Source: Nereocystis luetkeana (taxonomy: Eukaryota; Sar; Phaeophyceae; Laminariales; Laminariaceae). From it: DNA of 64,000 bases. The stretch is from contig JARUPZ010000024.1 of NCBI GenBank assembly GCA_031213475.1, positions 2,763,403-2,827,402 of the forward strand, written 5' to 3'. Below are positions 44,641 to 58,800 of the stretch, in pieces. The position numbers and the translations under genes are program-made. Position 1 is the stretch's first letter, and each line of letters starts with the position of its first letter. The notes below the pieces were generated by a model. It was not told where the DNA came from. It saw nothing but the letters and a program-made list of their open reading frames with translations, and ran no database searches.

Positions 44641-45756
44641 ATGTCTCGGCAGCGTGAGTGCAACAGGATTAAGTCCGCTAAGTACAGGGCGTCGAATTCA
44701 AGTGGGGGCGGCGGCGGTGGCATCACTACAGAGGGCTCTTCCTCGGGCCCAGGGGGAACCCCTCCCTCTGCTCCTGCTGTTGGTGGTGGTGGTGGAGCTG
44801 CCGCTGCCGACATCGCATCAGAGGACCCTTCCCCGGACTTGGAGGAGAGCAGTTCCTCTGCTGCTGTGGCAGTTGCGGCATTTTTTGCTGCCTCTGCTGA
44901 TGCCGCTATTTCTGCTGCTGCGGCGGCGGCGGTGACGGAACAAGTCAACAGAAAGATTATCGAGTCGCTCGACCCTATGGGACCTGTCGGGAGGCCGCAG
45001 CACGGGGACGACGCGGCCCGCCTGTTCCAAGCGTTCGTCGAAGCCGGCGTCCCGCTTGGTCTCGGCGGCAAAGCTGGCCCTGGGCGGCCACCGGAGCAGG
45101 CCGTGTGGTACACCGCCCAGCTGCGTCGCCTGCCCGGACGAGACCCGTTGAACCGCGTGTCTCGTCCTCGGAAAACGATCGAGATACTTGCCCGCGGGTT
45201 TTACAAGCTTGGTCCCGATGAGCTCACCGAGGCCATGCAGCGAGCACCCTACCTGCTCGTTTCGGGGGGCGCGTCGTTTCGGCTAAGGGATGGAGCAGGG
45301 GCATCCCCCTTTTTCCTGGCGTTTTGGGATGTTGCCGCCCGGAAGCCGTGGTGGGGGATGGTCCGCTTCGAACCTTGCAGTCTGGTCGAGGAAGGGGAGA
45401 GCCAGGAGATGATGGCGGAAAGCCAAGCGCAGCTGTTCTACGAAGTTGTCGCGTACGCTCTCCGCTATCCTCTCGAACGCGTGTTGTGCGCCCTAGGCGA
45501 CGAAACGGCAGCAGCTGCTGCTTCCTCTGCCGCTCCTCCCGCAGCGTTCTCGGTGTCGCCTGGCGAAGGAGGAGGAGGAGAAGAAGGAAGAGGAGGAGGT
45601 TGCTTTGTGAGACTGCTGCAGCGAAAGCTAATGGGAGAAGACACCGTCACAGCTGGTGGTTGTGTTGGACGTCGTGGCGGCGGCGGCGTTGGTGGTGGTG
45701 GTGTTGTTGGTGGTCGCGCTTGTGCTGGTGTTGGCGTTGGTGATGGCGTACGATAG
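44641..45756 (+). CDS. 371-aa protein of a local family, unknown function
   Basis: Starts MSRQRECNRIKSAKYRAS; a CAG immediately before the ATG (TTTCCGTACAG) could also be a splice acceptor, so the true start may be upstream. Order: basic N-terminus with an N-x7-R spacing as in bZIP basic regions (but no leucine zipper), a Gly/Ser/Ala-rich linker (20-100), then a conserved block SLDPMGPVGRPQHGDDAARL shared with the relic at 23229. A compact domain follows (about 150-275), with RPRKTIEILARGFYKLGPDE, PFFLAFWDVAARKPWWGMV and a helical QLFYEVVAYALRYPLERVL. The Gly-rich tail (300-371), coded by GGT/GGC repeats, may be partly non-coding. The inserted hAT element directly upstream could affect its promoter. 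The function is not known to me. Confidence 0.65.
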   Translation: MSRQRECNRIKSAKYRASNSSGGGGGGITTEGSSSGPGGTPPSAPAVGGGGGAAAADIASEDPSPDLEESSSSAAVAVAAFFAASADAAISAAAAAAVTEQVNRKIIESLDPMGPVGRPQHGDDAARLFQAFVEAGVPLGLGGKAGPGRPPEQAVWYTAQLRRLPGRDPLNRVSRPRKTIEILARGFYKLGPDELTEAMQRAPYLLVSGGASFRLRDGAGASPFFLAFWDVAARKPWWGMVRFEPCSLVEEGESQEMMAESQAQLFYEVVAYALRYPLERVLCALGDETAAAAASSAAPPAAFSVSPGEGGGGEEGRGGGCFVRLLQRKLMGEDTVTAGGCVGRRGGGGVGGGGVVGGRACAGVGVGDGVR

Positions 45757-48700
45757 TAGGTGGTGGTGGTAGCGGTGGTGGTGGTTTTGTCGGTGCTGGT
45801 GCCGGTGGTGGTGCTACTCCAGGTGCAAGAAGCCGCTTCGCCTCCGCGTCAGCCGGGTTGAACAACTCACAAGGCTTGACAAAGGCGCGGGTGGGATGTG
45901 GGCGCGGTAATTAGGGAGGGACTGCGGTAGCAGAGGCGGAGGCCGGGCGTTATGAGGCGGGGAAATCGTGCGTTCGCGTGTAGCAAGGGAGCGGGCGCAG
46001 GCGGAAGCAGTTGAAGATTTAGCTGGGATCGTGCTTTTTGCGTAATCCCTGTGGCCAGGCAGTTGCGTTATTTTGTTGTGTACTATATGTGCACTTTATT
46101 CCGCCGCAGTTTTTTTTTTTCGCATGCACCACGTTTCAGCTTTACTAGCGTGTTTCTCGGGACACTAAGAAAAATGGATTTACTCACGTAGAAGTAGTGC
46201 TTTAGCGGCGGGTGATACTCTATATACTTTAGCAGACGCATTGTAGCCTATGCTCTATTAAATAGGTTGGTGTCACAGCAAGGTTTCACCTTTCTCAGAG
46301 CAGTTTTGATATTTATAGTAGAGAGACTCGTCTTGGTGACGGGTCCATACTGATTGTGCATAATTTGGGCGATTGAAAGGTATGGAGAGCTGCTGCTGCT
46401 GAATGCCCGATCCAGACCGACGCGAAACGGCATACATACCTGGTACCTGGTACCATTATTTCTTGAGACCCATACTACGTTGGAGGTATACGTAGCACTT
46501 TTGACGAACCGTATATATCTATGTTATTCCGATCTCAACCTACAGTAGTAGCTACGATAATGTACGGTAATATTATCAGTGGGAGGAATAACAAGAGCAC
46601 TCGTGCGTACGTGTAGAATATCTATATCGTATCATAGGGTACTTGGAATATGGGGTGCTGGTACATGATCGTATTATGGGGTCATGTGGAATACGTTATG
46701 CCCAACTATTCAGGGAGATCACACCAGGTGATTGCACCACAAACGCGAGCCCAGCAAGTTCGATCTCCACCACCACCGCTCTCTCCTTAAAGCAAGGCCG
46801 CATAGGTGCCACCTTTCCAACCAGCTCTCTCTTCTGTCCTGTAGGACGGCGCAAGTAAGTGCGTATCACAACCGCTGGGTGCCAGTATCCATCTCCGAGT
46901 CTCTTCACGAGGCATCACCAGCCACTTTCCTACAGGTTATGAGCCTCGCGAGAGTATGTGCAACGCGTGACGTGAAGGTTATCAGTACGCTACGTTTCGG
47001 TGCGTGCACATCTATTTGCGCGAGCTGAAGCAGAGCTGTCAAACGAGGAGCGTGCAGTACAACGAGTTTCACCGTTCACCATGCCGCGTACGCACATGCC
47101 GCGCAGATTCCCCCCTCAAACGCGATTGGTACTCGAGCACATATCGCATCTCCAAACCACCGACTGTTAGCCTCCCAAAGCTAGCGGCCAGTGGTACATA
47201 TGCAAGGCGTATTTCGCGAACGCTTTGCAGGCAGTCACGTGCAAACTCGAAGTCGATGAGGCGCACCGTTTCCAAACCCGTGCCTATGTTTCTCGCTCTA
47301 CTCGAAGCAAGAAAGTGTTCCCAGGTTAACTCCGGTATGGAAGCTCCATGTTTTCATCTTCACATCCTTCTGGATTTATAGTTCTTATCCCTCCCGAATG
47401 TGGCTGGGTTTCTTTTGGGAAGCTTTCGTGTATCATGGGGGGGGGGGGGGGGGGGAGTGTAGTTCCAGGAGGAGTACATCGCAGGTCAGTTTGGAATAAG
47501 GAGAGGGGTCGGGCAGACAAAAAATAGATTTTGGGTTTTGCCAGTAGAAATCACCCACAAATAATGTGCGAAATTCAGACGGACAAGACACATGCGGAGT
47601 TAGTTGCCGGTTAACAAGACCACGGCAGTACGAAGTGCCAGCAATACTTTTTTTCAAAACCACTACCAGGTACTTGCTTACGTACAGGGTTCCTTTTTCG
47701 ATCGGACGCACTTGGACTCTCCGTCTGAGAAACCCTGACCTAAGGAATACCGATACGAGGTTGCGTCAGCTCAACAACGCCAAAAGCTTTCCTGCCTGCG
47801 GGAGGCAATCACATCCTGGTGTTCAATAATACGAGACGATCGCATCTTTGCGTGTGTACTCTTCGTAGCCTGTGCCTTTATGGCGACAAGATATTCGCGC
47901 GAGGCTTCATATACACAGCGGGAAAACGGGTATCATGCTACGTTGATGACTACAAGAAAAACAACTCTCCGTTTTAGAGACCCTAAACAAGTGATTACAC
48001 CAAGGGAATACAGATACGAGGTTGCTCCAGCTCAAAATGAAATGCAAAGCCTTTCCTGCTTTCTGCCTGCGTGAGGCGACCACTCCCTCGTGCAAAGTAC
48101 AAAACAATCGCATCTTTACGTGTGTAACACTCTTCGCAGCCTGTACCTTCATGGCGACAGGAGTATTCGTACGAGGCTTCATATACAGCGGGAAAAGGTA
48201 CACACCTGGTACAAAGGTACCTGGTACCATGTACATGGATGAATATACACGAGAAACAAAAAAACAAGAAAAAAATCCCGTTTTCATTTTTTAGAATCTC
48301 CGTTTGAAGTATTGACGCATCTATCTATATATATTATGTGTCGGTTTGTCTCGATCTGTAGGTTATTCATTAATTCCTTTTGCCTTCGGCTCCCTTTTGC
48401 CGTGTATCGTATCCTGCGTGTCACTTACTATTTTGCCGTCGCTGTGGCTACCATCTCTACCGCGTTGATCCCACCAACAACGCCGCCCGTGCAGCTGCGG
48501 TTCCCGCTTCCGATCAAGACACAGACAGCAGCGCGCCGCTGGTACCACAACCACGGTCGCCGGCCATCACGGCACAGTGCGCTGCTGATATCACAATCGT
48601 TGCTAGCAAATCACGCCACAGCAGTAGCTCTCCCAACGATGCCCTTCATTTCATTAATTCGACCCACACTAAGAAAACACATCTTAGCCGGGGAGAACGG

Positions 48701-49900
48701 CGCCTCCTCGAGTAACTTATATACCCTACGCGACCTCGGAAGCCGAAACAAAAAAACCCCCATCCTTTTCACCCTCCCCCTCCCCCCCCCCCCCCCCCCC
48801 CCCCCCCACCCAACGCATCAACCACCGATCAATAGCTTCTTGCGAAGTAATAACATAGGTTATTCACCGGGCGGCCCCGCCGGGATAGATATCAAGTCCC
48901 ACCACCATGAGACCAGCACCATCACCAAACGACGCGAAAAATAGAAAACGACGACGCGACGAAACGAGAGGAAGAAAAAAATAAAACGAAGAAGCCGACA
49001 ATAAGCGAAATATCGAAAATCGCGCAAAATTCACTCTCTCTCCCTCCCCTCCCTCTCTTGGTGGTCCGACGCAAACATCAGGCCGCGGGCTGTGGTCCTC
49101 AAAACCCCTGCCCGCTACCGCATCAAGCCGATAAACCGCCGCAGTCTAAGCCAATCCGCCCGGCGCGATGTTACGCCGCAAACGGCCACGTCCAAACCAA
49201 TCAGCTAAACAGCAAAATTCGTTCAAGGGGTGGACGAAAAAAAAAACGAACGAATGCCGTTATAGTTTCACCCATCAATATCATGACAACTCCACGACGA
49301 TCTCGCTTGACTTGCCCACACCACAACCCTGCCCCCCCGCCCCCTCCCCCTCCGCCATGCCTCGCGGCTACAAAAACCACCAAGACTCCTCAGCACCCCC
49401 CCTTCCTGCCGAGTCTCTGCTACTCCAGTCCCCCAATTTTTTCCTCCACCGTTCCGGTGTGTACACGAAAAAAAAAACTAGACCTTTCACGCCAGTCCAC
49501 GACGTGAGCAAAGGGAAAAACGAGAGAAGGCCAGACCCGAATCATGTTGATACTACTCCTTCCTACCAGGTACATATCAAAAAAGAAAGGGGAGAAAAAA
49601 CTTCCCACGAATAAAGGAAAGACCGAGAGGAACAAGAGAAAATCCGGAGCAAAATAAAAAACGCACGAAACAGACAACAAAAATCCCACCGCCACAAAAA
49701 CCACCTCCCACCCTGCACGCTAACGGAAAACCAACACGCACCGAACAACTGCGACCCCCCTCCGCCCCCCCCCAAAGGCTCTGAAAGGGTCACCTTGCGG
49801 ACTACATATCTGGGGCATAACGATGCGCCAGTTGCACCTACGCATGCACAACGCAGAGCGCACGCATGTAAGCTACCACTGAACGAGAGGGGCTATTAAT
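45757..49900. other. Intergenic region without supported genes
   Basis: Holds poly-G (47439-47455), poly-C (48779-48807) and purine-rich stretches (48930-49020, 49500-49700). It also has a diverged tandem duplication of about 260 bp (47737-47935 and 47995-48200, sharing GATACGAGGTTGC, CTTTCCTGC and GAGGCTTCATATACA). Open frames of up to 210 codons here (48312-48944) look like translated low-complexity DNA. Confidence 0.5.
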
Positions 49901-49979
49901 AGCAAGCAGGCACACCGTACAAGCAGCGCACGCATGAAAGCAATATCAGCACACGCATGTGAAGCACACGAACAAGCAT

Positions 49980-50308
<329 letters not shown>

Positions 50309-50625
50309 GCAAGTACGCTGACACGTACACGCATCGCACGCATACATACAAGACACGGTCTCAAGCGAGCATGCATTTCAAGTGCACGCAGCGCAAACAA
50401 AAGCACACGTGCATGCAAGGACACAGACAAGCAACACGCACGCAAGCCAGCATGCATCCACGCGCTAAGCACAAGCGCGTACAAGCCAAGCGAGCAAAAT
50501 AATTCCAAATCAAATCAGAGGGCACAAGCGCACCAGCACAAACGTAACAACCCCCCCTCCCCCCCCCTCCCCCGCTTTTTGGAGCAGGCACGGCCTAACT
50601 CAAGCCCGTGTTGATCCAAACATTT

Positions 50626-52105
50626 TTACGCCAACTGCTCCACTTCGTCGGTTTCCATAGGAGACGGCGTTTCTACTGCGGGGTCGGCTTTGCTGGCCGC
50701 CTCCTCCCCTCCTGCTGCTGCCGTCTCCGCCGGCACGCTGTCGGTATCGGCGTCCATGCTCTCTCCAAACTTAACAGGAGCCTCCTCACCCCCTTCCCCC
50801 TCCTTGGCGCCATCCTTAATGGACACAAAAGAAAAAAAAACATTTTTGGAAAAAAAAAGAAGACGGGGAGGGAGATAGGGGTGAGGTAGGGGAGACACAG
50901 AGGGATATGTCAAGAGAGAGCGGAGACAAGAGACAGAGAGAGTGAGAGCAAGAGAGAGATGGAGGGGGAGAGAGAAGGGGAGGGGGGGGGAGAGAGAAGG
51001 GGAGGAGAGAGATAGACGAGAGAAAGAGAGAAAGGAGGAGACACAGACGGAAAGAGGTAAAACAGAGGCAATAACAAGAAAACCCCACATGGCATTTCGT
51101 ATGTATCACGTCAACAAATGTAGTGAGATAGATGTGCTCGCGCCTCCTGAACAACAACTCACACACCTTGCATTGGAGAAGGTAGTGGTTACGGGTTGAG
51201 GACATAGCAAAGGAAGACAGAGAAAAGACGTGACCAAACACGGAATAACGGATAAAAATATCCGAATATACCTGGCACATAAATACTGGTGGAGACCAGA
51301 TAAAGATAAGAAAAGGGGAACGGGACAAGGGGAGACAGAGAAGAGGAAGAGACACAACCCAGGTTGATTGCGATTGGCTGATTGGTGGGCTCCGAGCCAA
51401 TTTATTTACACACCGGTTCAAAAGCAGCGGCCACGTTCACATCTGGCGAACATTGGGGAGCGATAGAGCGAGACGAGACGACAGAAATAAGATCGTAGCC
51501 GAATCGATGAGGATGGTAGACAAAGATGAGCAGATGATAGCACATGATAAAAACTAAAGGTAGCATCACACAAAAACTAAAAAAAAAGGTACCCGAAGAA
51601 GACGCCGAAGCAATACACAAGCGAAAGACAGAAAAACACGAGAAACAAGAAACAAGACAACATAATCCGCGACATAAAGTTAAACGCAACGGAAAAGCGC
51701 AAAAACATGAAAACGAGACAAAAAATAGACACCTATCATACTTGACAAGACACCAACATAGCAAAAAGAAAGAAACGAACACAAAAAACAGATGAAACAT
51801 CTTGGGGGGGGGGGGGGGGGGGGGGGGGGAACTCTCATTACTTCCCTAATCAGACTACAGTAGTAATACTATACACTACCAGATACACCTGCTTGTTCCT
51901 TCCTTCCCCCCTTACCGTTTCGGGCACCCCGGGGCCCTTGGCATCCTTTTCCGCCCCCGCCGCCGGCGCAGCTGGCTTGGCCTCCTTCGCCGGCTCAGCC
52001 GGCTGCGGCGCCGGCTTGGGGGTGTTCATCACAGGTCGGCATGTCGCGTGGGTCGCGACCGCTTGCTTTTGGATCTCCTCGCAGGTAACGGTCTGTCAAA
52101 GAGGG

Positions 52106-52146
<41 letters not shown>

Positions 52147-52764
52147 AAGCCAGAAAGGATAAGAAATACGGTGCAGTGCAGCACGAGAACAGCAGAACCA
52201 GCACCATCCAGAACGGACAAGGGGCAGCAAAATCAGCATTAGAAAACAAAAAAACGACCAAAACGTCTGCCTACACCGCTTTGTCCCGAAATAAAACACC
52301 ACTTCGATACTAACATCAAGAAAAACCGTTTTCTATGTTTACGGACAAGAGTGGTATGCACAAACGCCCAGCCAAACAATGCAGCAGTACTACTATCACC
52401 AGCAGCTAGGGGTAACGCCGACAACACAACAACAGCACGCGCAGCAGCTTTAATTGAACACAACGCATGTCAACGCCAACATCAATTAACCACGTATAAT
52501 AGCAGCAGCAGCAGCAGCCGCAATATCACCAGCGAACATCCACACAAATGCGATGAACATGAAGACCAAGTTCAAAATCACGCTAAAACTAAAACTCATG
52601 TTCAAACTGAAAACAGTGATACCAATTACAATCAACTCCAATTCAAGCCGAAGGTCAAGTTGAAGATCGCGACCAACACCAACAACATCATTACGACTAG
52701 TTACCTTTAAAAATCTCTCTGATCTCTGTGATCTCTCTCCCTCTCTCTCCCTCCCCCCCCCTGA

Positions 52765-52804
<40 letters not shown>

Positions 52805-55800
52805 CTCCCTCCCTCGTCAGACGACCGACTCACCGGGTTTTTCGACGGTGGCACGTTGGCCTGCTGGTCGAGCTTCTGGAACAACCACCGCTCTGCCTTC
52901 TTGGCGCAGTCTCGAACCTTCGCCTTTTCCTGACCGACGCAAGGCAAACAACGGTCGACCGACCAACGAACGGACTCGAGACTGACATCAATAGTAATCA
53001 TGAACAGTTTTCGGATAACAAATCATCTTATCAAATATCCAGCTCGTTGAGCATACTTGGCGCTCGGGAATTAATAGCGGTGCCATGCATGGCCGTGGCC
53101 GTTTTCGTACGAGGTGTCGACCGAATATTACAAGGGTTTTACCTAGGGTCTGCAGTAGTGTTGGTATAACACACCTCGTGTGCGTGGGCGGTGTGTCGCA
53201 CGACAACCGACGGATGACTGGCCGACCGACGAATGGACTCGTGACTGTTACTGTTCATCAACCGTTTCGGATGAAACATATTCTACTGATCAATTATCGC
53301 GACGTATCAATACCATGTCGACTGATTCTTCGAAAGATTTTAGAGGTATTCGTTTGACACATTGATATGTTAGGCCCAGAATGACGGGGGCCGGCCTTAA
53401 TCCCTAGTATATATCAGGTATATATATATATATATATATAAATACATATATCTGGCATACAACTCTCAGTGAGGGCGACACAATGTACCAGGTGTATAGG
53501 AGCGTATGATACGACTATCCAATCACGTAGTGCTGGAAATCGAACGATAATCTAGCTCGATACGATACCGATGAAGCAAAACCCCCCAAAAAACTACGAT
53601 TTCGACATTACATACGTCGAAGCCTTCGTTCAGCATGAAAAAACACGGCGTGTGGAAGGCAAAACACAACCGATATGACAAAAAATCAATACATCGAAAC
53701 TTCCGATGCGATATTCATCACTAGTGACTGACCTCCGCCTCGATGTGGATGTAGGCCTCGTCCGACGAATTCGCGAACTTGATGTAACCGTCGATCACCT
53801 TCTGCAGCTCCGACGCCACGTCCTGATGTGACAAAACAACAAAAAAGCAAAAAAAGAAAAAGAAAGGAAGCGCAGTGTCTCTTGAGTTCACGTGAGATGC
53901 CTGTTTTGTTCACAACCGACGGAATTAATTATTCATAGTCATGGGCTCTACCGACGTAAACTAAAAGGCTTAATTTGTTCGGAGGCAGAGAGGCGAGAAG
54001 AACGGCCACACGCGTCCCGTGCCCCGTCCTGGCGTCTCGTGACAGGTGCACGATTAGAGCACGGCAGGCACTGCTCGCTGCCGATTGAAATTGCCTAGAG
54101 GCTTCGTAGGCCTACTGTCGCGGTTTCTCCGTTGCTGTTCCTCTTCACGACAGTAGCAGCAGCAGCAGCAACCGTGAAACAGACCGTTACATACCTGTTA
54201 CGACGGTATACACTCGTACGTGCTCGTAAAGGGTATACCCGAAACGCTTACTTTCCCTCAATATATACTGTATTCATAGTACGAAGGCGACTTGTTGGTG
54301 ACCGAATGACACAAAACGGCGGTCTCGAAAACTTGTACTATGGTAGTTTGGAGGTGTTACTCGCGAGATTTCTGGTTGCGGCATGTCGTAGAAACGAGTT
54401 CAACAAGACCTTAGCACTTCATTCTGCGCTCTTCGCAGAATGCCGCGCCCACCCCCCCCCCCCCCTCCCCCCCCCCCCCTCTATAGTGCCTGCCGGTTGC
54501 CCGCTATAGTGCCTGTGATATCGCTTGGCACAGATGGGCCTGCAAAGGTGTCATGGTGTGCAGAGTTTGCCGGTAGCCGCTATACAGTGCCGGTAATGTC
54601 GATGGGCGCATACCGACAAAAATTGAAAGATAGGTACTACTGTACACGCCCCTGCTGCACCCCCCCCCCCCCCCCCCCCCCCCCAGTCCCCCTTCTTTCC
54701 CTATACCCTCCCTTAAAACCCTCGACACCACCCTGTATACCCTTCCACCCCCCGCCAAGCCAGAGGGCCGACTTCGCGGGAATAAAAAAATACTGACATT
54801 GCGGTGGTTGGTTTCGTAGAGTCTGTTCTCCACAGGGTTGCCGAGGTCAGTGAGCTCCTTCAGCTTGGCGGTGTACACCGATTTGGAGCTGTCGAACCCT
54901 TCGTCTGAGTACAGCCTTGACATTTCAACAGACGAGAAGAGGCCAAGGCGACGCGACGGGAGGCACAGAAATAAGGATGAGGCGACAAGAGGCCAGGCCG
55001 AGGCTACGGGGGGGGCACGAAAATAAGGATGAGGCGGGTGGGTTAGCAGGAAGGGAGGAGGGGGCGGTCCGTGAGGTACTTCAGCTTCGCAGTGTCACAA
55101 CGCTTCAGAGCTGCCGATTCATCCTTTCGTCGGGGTAGCCTTTTATACGAACATGTTTTACACATTCACAGCCGCCAGGGCGAAGGAGGTCAATAAGGAT
55201 GAGGCTGTTTGCTTAGCGGGGAGGGGGGGGGGTTGGTGAGGTCCTTCGGCTTCACAGTGTACAGCGATTTAAAGCTGTCGAACCCTTCGTCTGAGTACAT
55301 TATCGTACGCGAAAACGTCCACACGTTCACAGCGGCCAAGGCGAAGGGGCTAAACAAATAATGAGGCGGTATGGTTAGCGGTTGGGGGGGGGGGGTCGGT
55401 GAACACTTTCAGATTGGCGGTGTAGACCGACTCGAGAGCTATCGAAGCCTCGGTCGGAGCACAGCCCTCGCGGCAACGCATTCCTTTTTTTTTCCCAGCG
55501 GTCGTACCATAAATACTATCAGGTATACATTTTTTCTGTCTCACAAGTCTGTGACCACATCATTACTATCTCTCTAGGATATAAATAGTCACACGGACAT
55601 TGGGTGCGTACTGAGGAAAGTTGAGGGGAGAAAAAGTGGGCTCATGTGAGCACCACAGCAACAGCAATGCCTACACTCACCAGTCTTCTGCCGCTGTTAG
55701 CCGTGCCGCAAAGGTATCAGCCTCCTTCCCCTCCACGTAGGGGCGGAGGCTCCCCACGAGCTTGTCGCGCATGGTGTACACGTAGCTCTCCAGCTCGTTC

Positions 55801-58800
55801 CGCTTGTCGGCGGTCTCCCGCAACACTCGGTCCTTTATAAAAAAAATCAGCGGAGGCGGCGGGAGAGGGGCGGGGGTTGAGATGGCCATCCTCCTACAGG
55901 GCGAAGGGAAGCCAACTAAGCCAACATACCACGACGTTCCCGGATGGTTGAACATGTGAAGACGTTTTCAGACTGCAGACGTAACGGGTACATAGCACTC
56001 TGTCCGGAACATGGAAGGGATATTTTGGCGATCAAAATATCAAGCACATTACAGCACCGCGGTACCTGGTACGGCACAGCACTACTCCTACTATTTTAGC
56101 ACGGTACGGTACGGTGCAGTACAGACGGTACATCACTACAGTACTGTCGTGGCACGGTACGGCACAGTACAAACGGTACGGTACACTACAGTACACCACA
56201 GCAGTACAGTACACTACACTCAACGGGTACGCAGTTCTTCAGGAACCGACACTTCCACTCCTGCAAAAATATCCCACACACGACTTCCAAGCAGTCCCAT
56301 CTCCCAAAAAGTGCGCGCTTCAAGAGCTATCGGTTCAAGAGACGTACCGCCCTGCAGTAAATAAACCCTGTTCAGCGGACAAAACTACTTCTCAGCGGTT
56401 TACCCCCAAAACGGGACTGCAGTTCTAAAAGGGCCAAGAGAGAGACAGTCAAGCGACTTGACCCTTTTAGAACCGCAGTCTCGTTTTGGGGACAAACCAT
56501 TCAAACTTCAAGTAGTTTGTCCCCAAAACGGGACTGCGGTTCTAACGGGGTTAAAACAGACGCACCAAATCTATACCTGGTACCTGGGATGTCATGCCTC
56601 CTCCTGTTGAAGGGAATTTGGGTTTTAACCCTTTACTCTGCTGTTGAAAGAAAGGGCCCGAAAGTACTGCGCACTTCCCCCCCCCCCGAAAATAGGGCTG
56701 TGCACTGGCACAGTATGCACTGGTAGTGATATACTACTACTAATAGATCGTGCCAGTGTATTCGACAGTACATTTTATCGTGCGTACGTCCGGAAAAAAC
56801 GCCACATTACACCCACCCCACCGATTGCGTTTCCGGAGGAGAGCTGAGAGAGGGGGACAGTATACTGCTGCAATCCAGTGTAGTGATTGATTTTGACCAC
56901 AGCATATTCGCCACCGACTGAGTCAGACAGTGCCCAGCCCCTGAAAAAAAAAAAAACTTGTACGCCTGAAACACCATTCTCTTGAACCGTGCCCTCCACT
57001 GCTACCCTTCTGATACTGCAAAACTACCCCACGCTACTGTAAATTCAATCACTGTAGTCTGCCCCCCAAAACGCGGGTGCAGTTCCAAAAAAATGGGGGT
57101 CAACCCTTTTAGGACCGCAGTCCCGTTTTGGGGACAAATTACTCGGAATTTGAGTGGTTTGTCCCCAAAATGGGACTGTGGTTCTGAAGGGGTTAAGGTG
57201 GTTCCAGACTACGTGTATCCGACGGTTTTAGAATAGAGGCGTGCGGGAGGGGGGGGGGGGGGGGGGGGGGGGAGAGGGGGGGTGTACTCAATAGGAGAGA
57301 TGTACTCGATCTCATGCATGGCCGTAGTCGTAGGAACATACACCCTCGCATCCCTAGGGGGGGGGGGGGGGGCGGGGGGGTTCCTGGTCACCTGATTGGC
57401 CATCTGAGCCTCCTGCAACACAGCGGCATCGATATCGCTCTTGGTCCAAGCGGAAGTCTTCGGCTCAACCTTTAGCGGCACCTGTCAAAATTTGGAAAAC
57501 AAAGAAGAAGCTGGAGCGGTGAGGATGAAAAAAAATCCTCAAAAGCTCATCTTCGCAAAGCTTTTTGGTGCGGCAATTTCGATCGCACGTGCTGCGTTCG
57601 TACGGTTGTGTGCAGGTTTTAGAGCGGGCGGCAAATCGTGACTCAAGGAGAGGGAAAAAGGAGGACGACGACGACGACGATGAGGGAGACAGAAGAGGGG
57701 AAGACAGAGGCGAAGAGAGTGTGAACAAGCGAGTGAGCGAGCGAGAAGCAGACACTCTATTTAGAGAGAAAGAGAGAGAGAGAGTAGTATAGCACAAACG
57801 AAAAAGGGTTCCAGCGTGAAACTGAAACATCGCCAAAAAATCAAGCTTGAACACAAGCGAGTGAGCGAGCGGGAAGCAGACACTCTATTTAGAGAGAAAG
57901 AGAGAGAGAGAGAGTAGTATAGCACAAACGAAAAAGGGTTCCAGCGTGAAACTGAAACATCGCCAAAAAATCAAGCTTGAACAAAAAGAGGTTGTTCTCG
58001 ATTTGTTCCCACTTCTATTTAGGGTCTACCGATATTTGGTATCAGGTAGTTCACCTTGCTGTAGACCTTCTTCTTAGGCGCGTCCGCCTCCTTGGCAGAC
58101 GTGGGCGATGACGACCCCTTGGCCTCTGCCTTCGGAGATCCGTTGGACTTGTCCTTCGGAGATCCGTTGGATGCCGGTGCTTCGGCCTCATCCTTCGACG
58201 CCTGGTCGACAAGGACGAAAGTTTATAAAGAATGGGGGAGGTGGTGATGATGGTGATTGTTATTAATATCATGATGTTTACGAGGACGACGCTGGTGATG
58301 ATAATAATGAGGACGAGGAGCAACCAGGGAGTATAGCTTGATGATTGTGAGGAACGTGATGACGATGATAGCGCATGGGAGAAAGAAGAGACGAGGAAGA
58401 GAGAGGCAGCAACGGAGAATAAGAAGGGGGGGGGTGGGCCGTTGTCGTCTACTGACAGGGGATGATAGGAGTGTACAACACTATTCGCCTTGCCTCGATT
58501 GATTCACTGATGGGTTCAATGCATCGATTGATACTCCATGGGTCAATTTGACTGATCCATTAGTTGTTCTTCAGGCTGGCTCCCAATACTTTCAATACCC
58601 CCGCCAATAAGTATGCCACTCTCAGCTGTCAATTTCAATTTCGAGCCGCCGTGTCACTCTAAAGCTCATTTTGATGCTTAGCCTCAAAATTCCCCCGAAT
58701 ATCAACTCTCGATCTCAACATGCCAAAAATTCAAATCTAAAAAGAAACAAAGCTCAAATCTCAATCTGAACTCCAGAGTTTTTCTCAATACTAAATATCA

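Noticed and set aside
48312..48944. 210-codon plus-strand frame
   Set aside because: No family, runs through poly-C, codon usage looks random, and no splice signals tie it to other exons.
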